Positions 47,557 to 56,161 of a stretch of 64,000 bases of DNA are shown here, piece by piece; within the stretch, counting starts at the first letter, position 1; each line of letters begins with the position of its first letter. The notes under the pieces were generated by a model. It searched no databases. It worked only from the letters and a program-made list of their open reading frames with translations, and was not told where the DNA came from. The position numbers were made by a program, and so were the translations under genes. Origin of the DNA: Raineyella sp044508675. Lineage in GTDB: Bacteria > Actinomycetota > Actinomycetes > Propionibacteriales > Propionibacteriaceae. Where the stretch lies: positions 296,308 through 360,307 of the forward strand of contig JBIQHF010000001.1 of the NCBI GenBank assembly GCA_044508675.1, in the 5' to 3' direction.

Positions 47557-48809
47557 TGGCTGCGCCCCAGCGATCCCGGATCGGGATGCGTCGGCTCCTT
47601 CCCATCGTGGCGCTGTCGGTGGTGGTGCTCGCCGTGGCCGTGATCGGCGGGCGGGCCTGGATGACCCGCCCTCGGGGCGAGCCGCAGGCGATCGAGTTCA
47701 CGGACGCGGCCCCCGGCCCGCACCTGGCCGACGCGACCGTCCTCGCGCTCGGCGAGGCCACGCACGGCAACGCCGAGTTCCAGGACCTGCGCACCGAGCT
47801 GGCTCGCAAGCTGCCGCAGTTCCGTACGATCGTGCTCGAGGAGGACTACGGGTCGGTCGCGATGGTCGACCGGTTCGTCCAGGGTGGACCGGGCACCGCC
47901 GAGGAGGCCGCCCTCAGGTTCGGCTTCCGACTCAACAAGACCGAGCAGGTCGCCGACTTCCTGCAGTTCCTCCGCGACCGCAACGCCACCCTGCCGGCCG
48001 AGGAGCGGACCCATCTGGTCGGCATGGACGTGCAGCGGGTCGACGCCAACAAGCGATTGGCCCTGGACCGGCTCCGGGCCGCCGCCCCCGAGGATGCCGC
48101 CCGGCTGGCGGCGCAGTTGGACGCGCTGAGCGATGACCGGCGTACGGCCGAGGACTATCGCGCCGTCTCCGACAGTATCGACGAGCTCGTCGGCGCCCTG
48201 GAGGCGACCGGCGCGGCCGCCGACCCCGCCGGCCGGATCGCCGTGGACGCCGCCCGGACCCTCCAGCAGGGCCGTGACCTGCAGCAGCACCAGGACGTCG
48301 ACTACCTGCCGGCCCGGGCGCGCCTGATGTTCGCCAACCTCGAGCGCACCGTCGCCGACAGCACCGCCCGGGGCCGCCCGCAGGTGCTGGTGTTCGCCCA
48401 TGCCGGACACGTCGACAAGACCGGCGCCGCGTACCGGCACGACGACCTGGGCACCCTGGCCGCCCAGCGGTGGGGTGAGGGCTACCGGGTGATCGGGACC
48501 GAGTTCGTCCGGACCCGGTTCCTGGCCGCCCCCCTGGCCGGTGGCGAGCGCCGCGAGTTCAGCATCAACAACCCCACCCCGCTGCGCGGCATGTTCACCG
48601 GCACCGAGCAGGGCTACCTGGAGTTCGCGGCGGCGAGCCCCCGGAACGCCGACCTGCTGCACCGCACCGTCCCGATGGGCAGTGCCGGCGAGGCGTTCGC
48701 CGCCTGGCAGGCCTGGGTGCGGCCGCTGGTGACGGTCCCGACCGTCCCGGCCGCGGCGTACGACGCGCTGGTGCTGGTCGCCGACGCCACCCCGGTAGAA
48801 CCCCTGTGA
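47553..48809 (+). CDS. Membrane-anchored erythromycin-esterase-like protein
   Basis: A 418-residue protein. One membrane helix at about residues 16-36 anchors it, with the catalytic domain outside or at the membrane. LGEATHGNAEF near residue 68 contains the family His/Glu pair, IVLEEDYGS gives the second Glu, and HAGHVDKTG near residue 285 the later His, as in the EreA/EreB/succinoglycan-biosynthesis family. True macrolide esterases are cytosolic, so the exported form may act on another ester, lactone or glycan; this is inference. It overlaps the permease gene by 4 bases, and all three genes probably form one operon. Confidence 0.8.
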   Translation: MMAAPQRSRIGMRRLLPIVALSVVVLAVAVIGGRAWMTRPRGEPQAIEFTDAAPGPHLADATVLALGEATHGNAEFQDLRTELARKLPQFRTIVLEEDYGSVAMVDRFVQGGPGTAEEAALRFGFRLNKTEQVADFLQFLRDRNATLPAEERTHLVGMDVQRVDANKRLALDRLRAAAPEDAARLAAQLDALSDDRRTAEDYRAVSDSIDELVGALEATGAAADPAGRIAVDAARTLQQGRDLQQHQDVDYLPARARLMFANLERTVADSTARGRPQVLVFAHAGHVDKTGAAYRHDDLGTLAAQRWGEGYRVIGTEFVRTRFLAAPLAGGERREFSINNPTPLRGMFTGTEQGYLEFAAASPRNADLLHRTVPMGSAGEAFAAWQAWVRPLVTVPTVPAAAYDALVLVADATPVEPL

Positions 48810-48820
48810 GTCTCGCTCCC

Positions 48821-49648
48821 TCACCCCAGCAGGTCGTCGACCACCCGCCCGATCAGGCCCTTGGCATTGGCCACGTCCAGGATCGACCCGGAGGTGGTGA
48901 TGCCGTACTTGCGGGAGGCGAGCAGGACGTACGCCCCGGTGTAGTCGACCGCCTCGGGGCAGCGCTGCAGCGCCGACTTCCGGGCGACCATCTCGGCCAT
49001 GTCGGTAGCGCCGATCGAGGTGTCCTGCAGGCCCATCGCGGCCGGGCCGCGCAGGTCACTGACCATCCCGGCCGGTGCCACCGCGTTGACCCGCACGTCC
49101 GGGGCCAGCTCGTAGGCCAACTGCTTGACCAGGCCGGCGCCGGCGTGCTTGCTCGACACGTAGAGGGCGCCGCCGCCACCGGGGTAGAGCGCCGCGTTCG
49201 ACAGGGTCACGATGAACGAGCCGTTGGTGTCGCGCAGCGCCTCCACGGCGGCCTTGGCCGCGAGCAGCGGGCCCTTGACGTTGAGCCGGTAGAGCTCGTC
49301 GAAGCCGCGGTCGAGCTCCTCGGGGGACATCTCGTCCAGGCGGCGGCTGAAGTCCCACACGCCGGCGTTCGCGATGAAGCAGTCGAGCTTTCCCCAGCGC
49401 TGCACGGCCAGGTCCACGGCCTCGCGGTTGGACGCGTACGTGCCGGCGTCACCGGGCACCACGGCCACCCGCTCCGGGTCGCACTGGGCCTGCAGCGCCT
49501 CGCACTTGTCGGGCGAGTATTCCAGCACGACGACGCGGGACCCCTCGGCGACCAGGGTGTCGACCAGGGCCCGGCCCAGCCCCGACCCGCCGCCGGTGAG
49601 AGCGATGACCTGGTCGTGCAACCAGCCGTGGGGGTGTTCTGTGGTCAT
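48821..49648 (-). CDS. cis-dihydrodiol dehydrogenase (BphB-like SDR)
   Basis: A 275-residue SDR. NAD motif TGGGSGLGRAL at about residues 17-27, NAGVWDF near residue 92, catalytic Ser in TLSNAALYPGGGG, and YVSSKHAG with Tyr and Lys. The later DLRGPAAMGLQDTS is characteristic of cis-2,3-dihydrodiol dehydrogenases such as BphB. It would oxidise the cis-diol made by the Rieske dioxygenase to a catechol, using NAD+. It lies downstream of the TetR gene on the same strand and is separated from the oxygenase operon by it. Confidence 0.85.
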   Translation of the reverse strand: MTTEHPHGWLHDQVIALTGGGSGLGRALVDTLVAEGSRVVVLEYSPDKCEALQAQCDPERVAVVPGDAGTYASNREAVDLAVQRWGKLDCFIANAGVWDFSRRLDEMSPEELDRGFDELYRLNVKGPLLAAKAAVEALRDTNGSFIVTLSNAALYPGGGGALYVSSKHAGAGLVKQLAYELAPDVRVNAVAPAGMVSDLRGPAAMGLQDTSIGATDMAEMVARKSALQRCPEAVDYTGAYVLLASRKYGITTSGSILDVANAKGLIGRVVDDLLG

Positions 49649-49773
49649 GGTGGGGCCTTTCCGCGTTCTCGGGGTCGGTCTCGGCGCTCACTCACGGCGC
49701 GGGAGCGGACGCCCATCCGTTCACCGCGCTGCCCCGAACGGTAGGCCGCCGGTGGGGTGGCGTCAATCGAGCC

Positions 49774-50472
49774 CTACTCCTCCGGCACCACAGCCGCCGG
49801 GCCCAGGGCCAGGTCCCGGAAGGAGGCTTCGGTGCGGCTCCGGAAGAACTCGGGCACCTTCTCGCCGACCTCCTGGCAGGCCGCCGCCACCATCTGGTCC
49901 ATGGTGAACGTCGCGATCCCGGTGATGAACTCCTCGTCCCGTACGGTCCCCGCCACCCGGGACAGGATGCACCCCTCGACCGTGGCCAGCGAGTAGTCGG
50001 CCATCCTGAGCGGCAGGTCGGGCCGCGCCTCCAGCACCCGCGGCGGCACGTGCTCCAGCCAGGCCCGGGTCAGCGCCTTCTGGGTCATCTCACGCAGCGT
50101 ACGGATCTCGCCGGCCGTCTTCGAGTCATGCATGTCCGGGTCGAGCATCAGTTGCACGTTGAAGCGCCACAGGCCGTACCGGGACGGGTTGAGCACGATC
50201 GAGTCGAGCACGACCTTGACCGGGTTGGGGGCGTCGCCGGGGTCGAGCCGCTCGACCATGTTGCCGGACTGTTCGTAGGCGTAGCGGACCAGACCGGCGA
50301 ACAGCGCGTCCTTGTCCTCGAAGTGCCAGTAGAAGGAGCCCGGGTGCACCCCGGCCTCCTTCTGGATCATCGCCAGGGTGGTGCCCTTGTAGCCGCGATC
50401 GCGCGCGATCAGCCGCGCGGCTTCGAGGATCCGCTCGCGGGTCGACAGGGAATCCGGGCTCGACTTCGCCAC
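49774..50472 (-). CDS. TetR-family repressor of the aromatic dioxygenase cluster
   Basis: A 232-residue protein with N-terminal HTH (STRERILEAARLIARDRGYKGTTLAMIQKEAGVHPGSFYWHFEDKDALF, motif spans about residues 8-55) and an all-helical ligand domain. It is transcribed away from the dioxygenase operon; the 193-base gap holds two ACTTGAGT-N4-ACTCAAGT palindromes that are its likely operators. The GTG start at 50472 has AAGGA about 8 bases upstream. The inducer is probably the aromatic substrate or an intermediate. Confidence 0.88.
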   Translation of the reverse strand: MAKSSPDSLSTRERILEAARLIARDRGYKGTTLAMIQKEAGVHPGSFYWHFEDKDALFAGLVRYAYEQSGNMVERLDPGDAPNPVKVVLDSIVLNPSRYGLWRFNVQLMLDPDMHDSKTAGEIRTLREMTQKALTRAWLEHVPPRVLEARPDLPLRMADYSLATVEGCILSRVAGTVRDEEFITGIATFTMDQMVAAACQEVGEKVPEFFRSRTEASFRDLALGPAAVVPEE

Positions 50473-50501
50473 CGTGCGTCCTTCCAGACGAAACAAACTA
50501 C

Positions 50502-50531
50502 TTGATAGTAGGCGAGTCGGTCGCCTACTGT
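50502..50531 (+). promoter_or_regulatory. Candidate promoter of the dioxygenase operon
   Basis: TTGATA (50502-50507) and TACTGT (50526-50531) with an 18-base gap form a -35/-10 pair on the plus strand. The twin operators start 14 bases beyond the -10, where a bound repressor would block the polymerase. Confidence 0.45.
50507..50529. promoter_or_regulatory. 9-bp inverted repeat overlapping the promoter
   Basis: AGTAGGCGA and TCGCCTACT separated by GTCGG. It lies across the proposed -35/-10 spacer and differs from the twin TetR operators, so it may bind a second regulator. Confidence 0.5.
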
Positions 50532-50544
50532 GAGCCCCACCACA

Positions 50545-50564
50545 ACTTGAGTGCTCACTCAAGT
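50545..50564. promoter_or_regulatory. TetR operator site 1
   Basis: ACTTGAGT-GCTC-ACTCAAGT, a perfect 20-bp palindrome of the size bound by TetR dimers, just downstream of the proposed promoter. Confidence 0.7.
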
Positions 50565-50565
50565 G

Positions 50566-50585
50566 ACTTGAGTGACAACTCAAGT
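50566..50585. promoter_or_regulatory. TetR operator site 2
   Basis: ACTTGAGT-GACA-ACTCAAGT, the same half-sites as site 1 with a different 4-base centre. Centre-to-centre distance is 21 bases, two turns of DNA, so two dimers could bind on one face. Confidence 0.7.
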
Positions 50586-50665
50586 CCGGCTCCAGCGCTG
50601 GACCGCCCTTGGCGTACGCCAACCGGCCCGGAGCCATCCGACGGTACGTTGACAAGGGAGTTTGC

Positions 50666-51997
50666 ATGACCGACATCGCCGATCTCATGGACATCGAGAA
50701 TGGTCGACTGCACGGACAGATCTTCACCGACGAGGAGATCTACGAGCAGGAGCTGGAGAAGGTCTGGAAGCGCGCCTGGTGCTTCCTGGCCCACGACTCG
50801 ATGATCCCCAAGAAGGGTGACTTCCTCCAGACCTACATCGGCGAGGACCCGGTCATGGTCGTCCGCCAGAAGGACGGCGGCGTCAAGGCCTTCCTGAACC
50901 AGTGCCGCCACCGCGGCATGCGCATCTGCCGCGTCGACAAGGGCACCGCCAAGGCGTTCACCTGCACCTTCCACGGCTGGTCGTACGACCTCGAGGGCAA
51001 CCTGATCCAGGTGCCCCGCCAGGACACCACGTACCCGGAGACCTTCGAGCGCGGCAATTTCAGCGCGGTGAAGGTCCCCCGGCTGCACAACTACAAGGGC
51101 TTCTGGTTCGGCACCTGGGACGAGGACGCCCCCGACTTCGAGGAGTACCTCGGCTCGGCCAAGTACTACCTCGACGGCTACATCGACCGCTGGGACGGCG
51201 GCATGGAGCAGGTCGCCTTCCACCGCTGGGTGCTGCCGAACAACTGGAAGTTCATGGCCGAGCAGCCGACCTCGGACATGCAGCACTCCGAGATCACCCA
51301 CGTCTCCGCCGCCACCGTGCTGAACAAGGGCTCGGACGCCGCCGACCGCACCAAGCGTGGCACCAACCCGACCGGCCGCCAGTTCTTCTCCGACTACGGC
51401 CACGGTGGCGCGTGGTACGGCGAGAAGGGCGCCGAGGTCCCGAACACCGGGCAGGCCATGCAGGCCTACGAGGCCCGGCCGGAGATCGCCGAGATGATCG
51501 CCCGCCGCCTGGGCGACGACCGCGAGGTCCGTGGCCACCTGAACATCTGGCCGACCTTCATGGTGCTGGGCAACTACACCATCCGTGTCACCCACCCGCG
51601 TGGGCCGCACGAGATGGAGGTCTGGGCGTGGACCTTCGTGCCGAAGGACGCCCCGGAGGAGATCAAGGACTCGATCCGTCGCGACGTCCTGCGCACCTTC
51701 ACCCCCGGCGGCATGTTCGAGGCCGACGACGCGCTGAACTGGGAGGAGATGCAGCACCTGCTCAAGGGCAAGGTCTCCCGCGACTCCGGCTACGCCTACC
51801 AGATGATCGGCGCGCCGATCCAGTGGGACGAGGGATGCTACCCCGGCGGATCGACGGCGCACGTCTTCTCCGACAACGCCGCGATCAACATGTACGCGAA
51901 CTACCTGGACATGATGACCACCGACACCTGGGCCGAGCTCGCCGAGCGCCGCGCCCAGCACCGGATGGGACTCCAGCCCGTCCCCGCCGACGCCTGA
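50666..51997 (+). CDS. Aromatic ring-hydroxylating dioxygenase, alpha subunit (Rieske oxygenase)
   Basis: A 443-residue protein. The Rieske centre uses Cys80-x-His82 and Cys100-x2-His103; the mononuclear iron site is Asp204-x2-His207-x4-His212 in DMQHSEITH, with the third acid in the C-terminal part. It inserts both atoms of O2 into an aromatic ring to give a cis-dihydrodiol. GGGAG lies 5 bases before ATG 50666. The substrate cannot be named; the sequence looks closer to two-subunit benzoate/biphenyl/phthalate-type oxygenases than to demethylases. Induction probably goes through the upstream TetR operators. Confidence 0.93.
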   Translation: MTDIADLMDIENGRLHGQIFTDEEIYEQELEKVWKRAWCFLAHDSMIPKKGDFLQTYIGEDPVMVVRQKDGGVKAFLNQCRHRGMRICRVDKGTAKAFTCTFHGWSYDLEGNLIQVPRQDTTYPETFERGNFSAVKVPRLHNYKGFWFGTWDEDAPDFEEYLGSAKYYLDGYIDRWDGGMEQVAFHRWVLPNNWKFMAEQPTSDMQHSEITHVSAATVLNKGSDAADRTKRGTNPTGRQFFSDYGHGGAWYGEKGAEVPNTGQAMQAYEARPEIAEMIARRLGDDREVRGHLNIWPTFMVLGNYTIRVTHPRGPHEMEVWAWTFVPKDAPEEIKDSIRRDVLRTFTPGGMFEADDALNWEEMQHLLKGKVSRDSGYAYQMIGAPIQWDEGCYPGGSTAHVFSDNAAINMYANYLDMMTTDTWAELAERRAQHRMGLQPVPADA

Positions 51998-52038
51998 TGA
52001 CCGCAACGTACGACCGACCCGAGCACAACGAGGTGTGA
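51997..52038 (+). CDS. 13-residue mini-ORF linking alpha and beta subunits
   Basis: ATG overlaps the alpha stop (TGATG) and encodes MTATYDRPEHNEV, ending TGA two bases before the beta ATG. AGG lies within it as part of the beta ribosome binding site. It may serve only to hand ribosomes from alpha to beta, or be a remnant of a longer gene. Too short to be sure it is translated. Confidence 0.45.
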   Translation: MTATYDRPEHNEV

Positions 52039-52040
52039 CC

Positions 52041-52688
52041 ATGACCGTGACCGCTGACCCCACCACCCAGGACGCCACCGCCGTCCCGACCGAGATCCCC
52101 TACGGCGACCCGCTGGCCGCCGCCCGTCCGGTCACCGCGACCGCTGACAAGGTGGCCGTCCTGCTCGCCGACGTCGACCCCGCCGTCGAGCGCGCCATCA
52201 CCCGCTTCCTCTACGAGGAGGTGCAGGTCCTCGACGACTGGAACTGGGGCGAGTGGCTCGACTTCTTCGCCGAGGACTGCCTCTACTGGGCCCCCACCCA
52301 GGAGGACCGGCTGTCCCGCGAGCGCAGCAAGCACATTGCCGAGTTCCGCACCGCGGCCTACTTCGAGGAGAACAAGGTCCAGCTCAAGCAGCGGGTCGAC
52401 CGACTGCTGACCAACCAGGCCTGGGGCGAGGAGCCGCCGTCGCGGCAGCGCCACATCATCTCCAACATCCGGGTGACCAAGGGTCTCGCCGAGGACGAGT
52501 ACGTCGTGCGGTCCAACTTCTACGACTACCGTTCCAACGGACAGCGCTCCCAGGATTCCATCACCGGCGAGCGGATCGACCGGATCGTCCGCGACCCGCA
52601 GTCCCCCTGGGGCTACGTGATCAAGGAACGCCGCATCCTGTTCGACATGTCGACGATCCTGATCAAGAACCTCAGCCTGTTCTACTGA
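52041..52688 (+). CDS. Aromatic ring-hydroxylating dioxygenase, beta subunit
   Basis: A 215-residue protein of the NTF2-like ring-hydroxylating beta family. After a disordered leader of about 40 residues comes ITRFLYEEVQVLDDWNWGEWLDFFAEDCLYWAP, the typical helix region, and RQRHIISNIRV and ERRILFDMSTI in the sheet. It supports the alpha3-beta3 hexamer. The ATG at 52041, with GAGG 7 bases upstream, is preferred over GTG 52035. Confidence 0.9.
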   Translation: MTVTADPTTQDATAVPTEIPYGDPLAAARPVTATADKVAVLLADVDPAVERAITRFLYEEVQVLDDWNWGEWLDFFAEDCLYWAPTQEDRLSRERSKHIAEFRTAAYFEENKVQLKQRVDRLLTNQAWGEEPPSRQRHIISNIRVTKGLAEDEYVVRSNFYDYRSNGQRSQDSITGERIDRIVRDPQSPWGYVIKERRILFDMSTILIKNLSLFY

Positions 52689-52730
52689 CCCACCGCTGTC
52701 GAAACCCGGCCCCCTTCGGACAGGAACCCC

Positions 52731-53786
52731 ATGAACATCACCCGCCTGGCAGGAATCGGCGTCGTGGTCCGCGACCTCGACCGAGCCACCGAGCAGTACG
52801 CGAAGCTGCTCGGCCTCGACGAGTGGACGGTCGCGGACCTCACCACCGACCGGGTCACCGATGCGGTGTCGTACGGGCGGCGCAGTCCGGGCACCTACCG
52901 GGCGGGGTACGGGACGGTCGGCACGCCCCACGCCGTCCCGTTCGAGCTGGTCCAGCCGACCGGCGGTGAGACGCCGTTCAACGAGTTCCTGCTGTCCAAG
53001 GGTGAGGGCATCGCCTTCCTGACCGTCCTGGCCGAGGACGTCGACGATGCCGGGATCGGCGAGCACTTCGCCGATCTCGGCATCCGCCGGGCGCACAGCC
53101 ATGTGGTCGACGGCGAGGTGCGCCGCACGTTCTGGGACACCCGCAGCCGGCTCGGCGGCTACCTGCTGGAGGTCGTCACCGCCCCTGCCGTCCCGGCCGG
53201 GCAGGTGCGCCGCCACGACGGGGCGGCCCTGCGCGGCGGCCATCGCCCGCTGCCGATCCAGGGGATCAACCACTTCGGCGTCGTGGTCGACGACACGATG
53301 GCGACGATCGAGGAGTACCGCCGCATCCTGGGGATCGAGAAGTTCGCGGTCAAGACCTGGCAGACCGAGTTCGGCCGGCTCGACGCGCCGTACTACCGCG
53401 ACATCGACCCGGTCCAGCACGGCTACTTCACCGCCCAGGGCTTCTGCGAGGACTTCGGCTTCGAGATCATCCAGTGCACGTACGGCCCCTCGCACTACAA
53501 CCGGGAGTTCACCGACCAGCGCGGCCCCGGCATCCACCACATCTTCCCGTACCTGGCCACCAGCCAGCACGACTGGGACGCCACCGTCGAGGCGGTCACC
53601 GCTCTCGACGCCCCGCTGTGCACGGGCTCCGACCTGCGCGGCGGCGCCGCCCACTACGCCTACTTCGACACCTTCGACCAGCTCGGCGGATACCTGGTCG
53701 AGGGCGTGCTCCGACGCTTCCCGGCCGAGCCGCGCTTCCGGGCGCCCGACTGGGAGGTCGACTTCTCCACCCTGGTGGAGGACTGA
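52731..53786 (+). CDS. Two-domain VOC-family protein, candidate extradiol dioxygenase
   Basis: A 351-residue protein with two VOC domains (about 1-150 and 172-330). The second has His in INHFGVVV, His in GIHHIFPYL and Glu in GGYLVEGV, at the places of the 2-His-1-Glu iron site of type I extradiol enzymes such as BphC; the first domain lacks a matching His (GIGVVV). Overall similarity to known extradiol enzymes is weak, and epimerase/isomerase VOC proteins are an alternative. Placed between the oxygenase and the hydrolase, it would open a catechol ring. CAGGAA precedes ATG. Confidence 0.7.
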   Translation: MNITRLAGIGVVVRDLDRATEQYAKLLGLDEWTVADLTTDRVTDAVSYGRRSPGTYRAGYGTVGTPHAVPFELVQPTGGETPFNEFLLSKGEGIAFLTVLAEDVDDAGIGEHFADLGIRRAHSHVVDGEVRRTFWDTRSRLGGYLLEVVTAPAVPAGQVRRHDGAALRGGHRPLPIQGINHFGVVVDDTMATIEEYRRILGIEKFAVKTWQTEFGRLDAPYYRDIDPVQHGYFTAQGFCEDFGFEIIQCTYGPSHYNREFTDQRGPGIHHIFPYLATSQHDWDATVEAVTALDAPLCTGSDLRGGAAHYAYFDTFDQLGGYLVEGVLRRFPAEPRFRAPDWEVDFSTLVED

Positions 53787-53787
53787 C

Positions 53788-54534
53788 ATGCTGCGCGTCC
53801 TGCACGAGTTCGCCGACCCCACCGTCCTCGGCCCGCTGGCCGACGAGCTGGCCGCCATCCGGGAGGAGCCCGGCTGCGCCTCGGCCGAGGCGTACGCCTC
53901 GCTGGTCGCCGGGGAGGACTTCTCCGCCGCGACCATGCTGTGGGAGAGCGAGGCCGCATACGACACGTTCTGGGGCCGCGCCCTGGCCGGCGACTACCCG
54001 ACGCTGGCCGGCCTGGTCACCGGCGACCACCTCGGCGACCCGCAGGAGGACCCGACCGCCACCGAGTTCTACCGGCAGGAGCGCTTCGTGGTCCGCGGTG
54101 GCCGCTGGGTGCCCGAGGACGCCGACGAGTCGGCCCGCCGGATCTTCTGGCCGGCCGCCGGACCGGTCCGGATCATCATCCAGTACGCGGTCGAGCGCTC
54201 CGATGCCATGTACGCCGCGATCGCCACCGAGGTCGCCGAGACCCGCCGCGAGCAGGGCTGCCTCGAGTACGCGTGGCTGGAGAACATCGACCTGCCCGGC
54301 CACCTGCTGCTGCTGGAGCTGTGGGGCGACCAGGTCGTCTACGACCGGCACGACGCACTCCGGGCGGCGACCGCCGACTTCCGCGGGCCGACGCTGCGCA
54401 CGCCCACTGATCCGCAGCGTGGGCCGGTGAGCCGAGAGTTCTACCGGCACCAGGACTTCCGCCATCATTACGATAGGTGGTTGCCGGTGGATCCGTCCGC
54501 CTACGCGCAGGCTGTCGTCTGGCCGGCGCGCTGA
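53788..54534 (+). CDS. Tandem ABM-domain protein (dimeric alpha/beta-barrel)
   Basis: A 248-residue protein made of two ferredoxin-like ABM (antibiotic biosynthesis monooxygenase) repeats, about 1-95 and 115-215. They carry the typical 'EPGCASAEAYASLV' and 'EQGCLEYAWLENI' strands followed by WE/WG segments (LWESEAAYDTFW, LLELWGDQVVYDRHDA). ABM proteins can be cofactor-free monooxygenases or small-ligand binders; the exact role in the aromatic pathway is unknown. It follows the VOC gene with 1 base between stop and start and precedes the ferredoxin gene. Confidence 0.75.
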   Translation: MLRVLHEFADPTVLGPLADELAAIREEPGCASAEAYASLVAGEDFSAATMLWESEAAYDTFWGRALAGDYPTLAGLVTGDHLGDPQEDPTATEFYRQERFVVRGGRWVPEDADESARRIFWPAAGPVRIIIQYAVERSDAMYAAIATEVAETRREQGCLEYAWLENIDLPGHLLLLELWGDQVVYDRHDALRAATADFRGPTLRTPTDPQRGPVSREFYRHQDFRHHYDRWLPVDPSAYAQAVVWPAR

Positions 54535-54572
54535 CCCACCCACCTATCCCCTTTCCACATCTGGAGGAAACC

Positions 54573-54932
54573 ATGAGCGAGCCGATCAAGGTCGCCACCG
54601 TCGGTGACATCGAGGACGAGGAGGCCATCGTCGTCGACGGCGAGACCAACGGCACCGGCGCGCCGATCGCCGTCTTCTTCTCGGACGGGCGCTACTTCGC
54701 CCTGGACGACACCTGCACCCACGAGGACGCCTCGCTCGCCGATGGCTGGATCGAGGGCGTCGAGGTCGAGTGCCCGATCCACTCGGCGAGGTTCTCGCTG
54801 TGCTCCGGCGCCGCGCTGTGCCTGCCGGCCAGCATCCCGGCCCGTACGCACAAGGTGGAGCTGCGCGGTGACGAGATCTGGCTGCACCCCGGCGTCCCGG
54901 TGGAGGACGCCGTCACCGAGGTGACGGCCTGA
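54573..54932 (+). CDS. Rieske [2Fe-2S] ferredoxin, first copy
   Basis: A 119-residue ferredoxin. Cluster ligands are Cys and His in CTHEDASL and CPIHSARFSL. It carries electrons from the ferredoxin reductase to the oxygenase Rieske centre. GGAGGAAACC precedes ATG 54573, and the stop overlaps the reductase start (TGATG). A second, similar ferredoxin lies at 57093-57446. Confidence 0.93.
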   Translation: MSEPIKVATVGDIEDEEAIVVDGETNGTGAPIAVFFSDGRYFALDDTCTHEDASLADGWIEGVEVECPIHSARFSLCSGAALCLPASIPARTHKVELRGDEIWLHPGVPVEDAVTEVTA

Positions 54933-56140
54933 TGGCGCCCGGCGGCGTCGTCATCGCCGGCGGCGGGCTGGCCGGGTTCACCACCGCGCAAGAACTGCGC
55001 AAGTACGGCTACGACGGGCGGATCACGATCGTCGATCCCGAGGGCGTGCCGTACGACCGTCCGCCGCTGAGCAAGGAGTACCTTGACGGCTCGATGCCGG
55101 CCGAGAAGATCCTGTTCGTGCCGGAGAGCTGGTACGCCGACAACGCCGTGGAACTGGTCACCGACCGGGTGACCGCGCTGCTGCCCGCCGAGGGCAGGCT
55201 GTCGATGGCCGGCGGCACCGACCTGTCCGCCGACGCGGTGGTGCTGTCGCTGGGCGGGCGCCCCCGGATGCTCCCCATCCCCGGTGGTGATTTGCCGGGC
55301 CTGCTGACCCTGCGCACCAAGGACGACGCCGACCGGCTGCGGTCCCGGCTGGTCCCCGGCGCGCGGATCGCGATCATCGGGGCCGGCCTGATCGGTGCCG
55401 AGGTCGCCTCGACCGCGGTCAAGGAGGGCGCCGAGGTGACCCTCGTCGACCCGGTCCCGGTGCCGCTCGCCCCGATCTGCGGGGCCGAACTGGCCGTCCG
55501 CCTGCACCAGATGCACGCCGCCCACGGCGTCGACGTCCGCACCGCCATGACCACCGGGATCAGCCAGGACGGCGAGGAGTACACCCTCACCCTGAACGAC
55601 GGCAGCACCGTCGTGGCCGACACCGTGCTGGTCGCGGTCGGCATCCTGCCCGAGACCGGGCTGGCGCAGGCCGCGGGCCTGGAGACCGACCAGGGCATCG
55701 TCGTCGACGAGGCGCACCGCACCTCCAACCCGGCGGTGTACGCGGCCGGCGACGTGGCACGGATCCGACGCAGCGACGGCACCCTGCTGCGCCGGCACGA
55801 GCACTGGGAGTCGGCGACGCACGGCGGGCAGCGGGTCGCCGCGGCGATCCTCGGTCGGGAGCTGCCGCAGTTCGGCGCGAGCTGGATGTGGTCGGACCGC
55901 TACGGTGTCCACGTCGAGGCGGTGGGCGATATGGTCAACGGGACCCCGATCGAACGGGTCGTCGACGGCACCACCATCGCCTCCTTCCGGATCGAGGCCG
56001 ATGGTCGCCTCATCGGCGCCTGCACGATCGATGGTGGCACCGCAGTGCGGGCCGCCCGCCGCATCATCGATCGGGGCATCGTGGTCGACCCGAACAAGCT
56101 GGCCGACCCGACGATCGAGCTCAAGAAGCTCGCCCGCTGA
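54932..56140 (+). CDS. NAD(P)H:ferredoxin reductase of the dioxygenase system
   Basis: A 402-residue FAD protein: VIAGGGLAGFTTAQELRKYG at the N-terminus (FAD), YDRPPLSKEYLDG, the NAD motif IIGAGLIGAEVASTAVKEG near residue 148, and YAAGDVARI near residue 270. This is the BphA4/ThcD-type family that feeds three-component dioxygenases. Coupled to the ferredoxin gene; full length. Confidence 0.92.
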   Translation: MAPGGVVIAGGGLAGFTTAQELRKYGYDGRITIVDPEGVPYDRPPLSKEYLDGSMPAEKILFVPESWYADNAVELVTDRVTALLPAEGRLSMAGGTDLSADAVVLSLGGRPRMLPIPGGDLPGLLTLRTKDDADRLRSRLVPGARIAIIGAGLIGAEVASTAVKEGAEVTLVDPVPVPLAPICGAELAVRLHQMHAAHGVDVRTAMTTGISQDGEEYTLTLNDGSTVVADTVLVAVGILPETGLAQAAGLETDQGIVVDEAHRTSNPAVYAAGDVARIRRSDGTLLRRHEHWESATHGGQRVAAAILGRELPQFGASWMWSDRYGVHVEAVGDMVNGTPIERVVDGTTIASFRIEADGRLIGACTIDGGTAVRAARRIIDRGIVVDPNKLADPTIELKKLAR

Positions 56141-56161
56141 CCCAGACGAGAGGAACCACTG

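Noticed and set aside
47553..48809. Macrolide resistance (ereA/ereB) gene
   Set aside because: Only family motifs are shared; the membrane anchor and context do not justify calling resistance.
50609..50665. Upstream start (GCGTACGCC region) for the Rieske alpha gene
   Set aside because: The extension would add 19 residues without a ribosome binding site, while ATG 50666 has GGGAG at good spacing and a normal family N-terminus.
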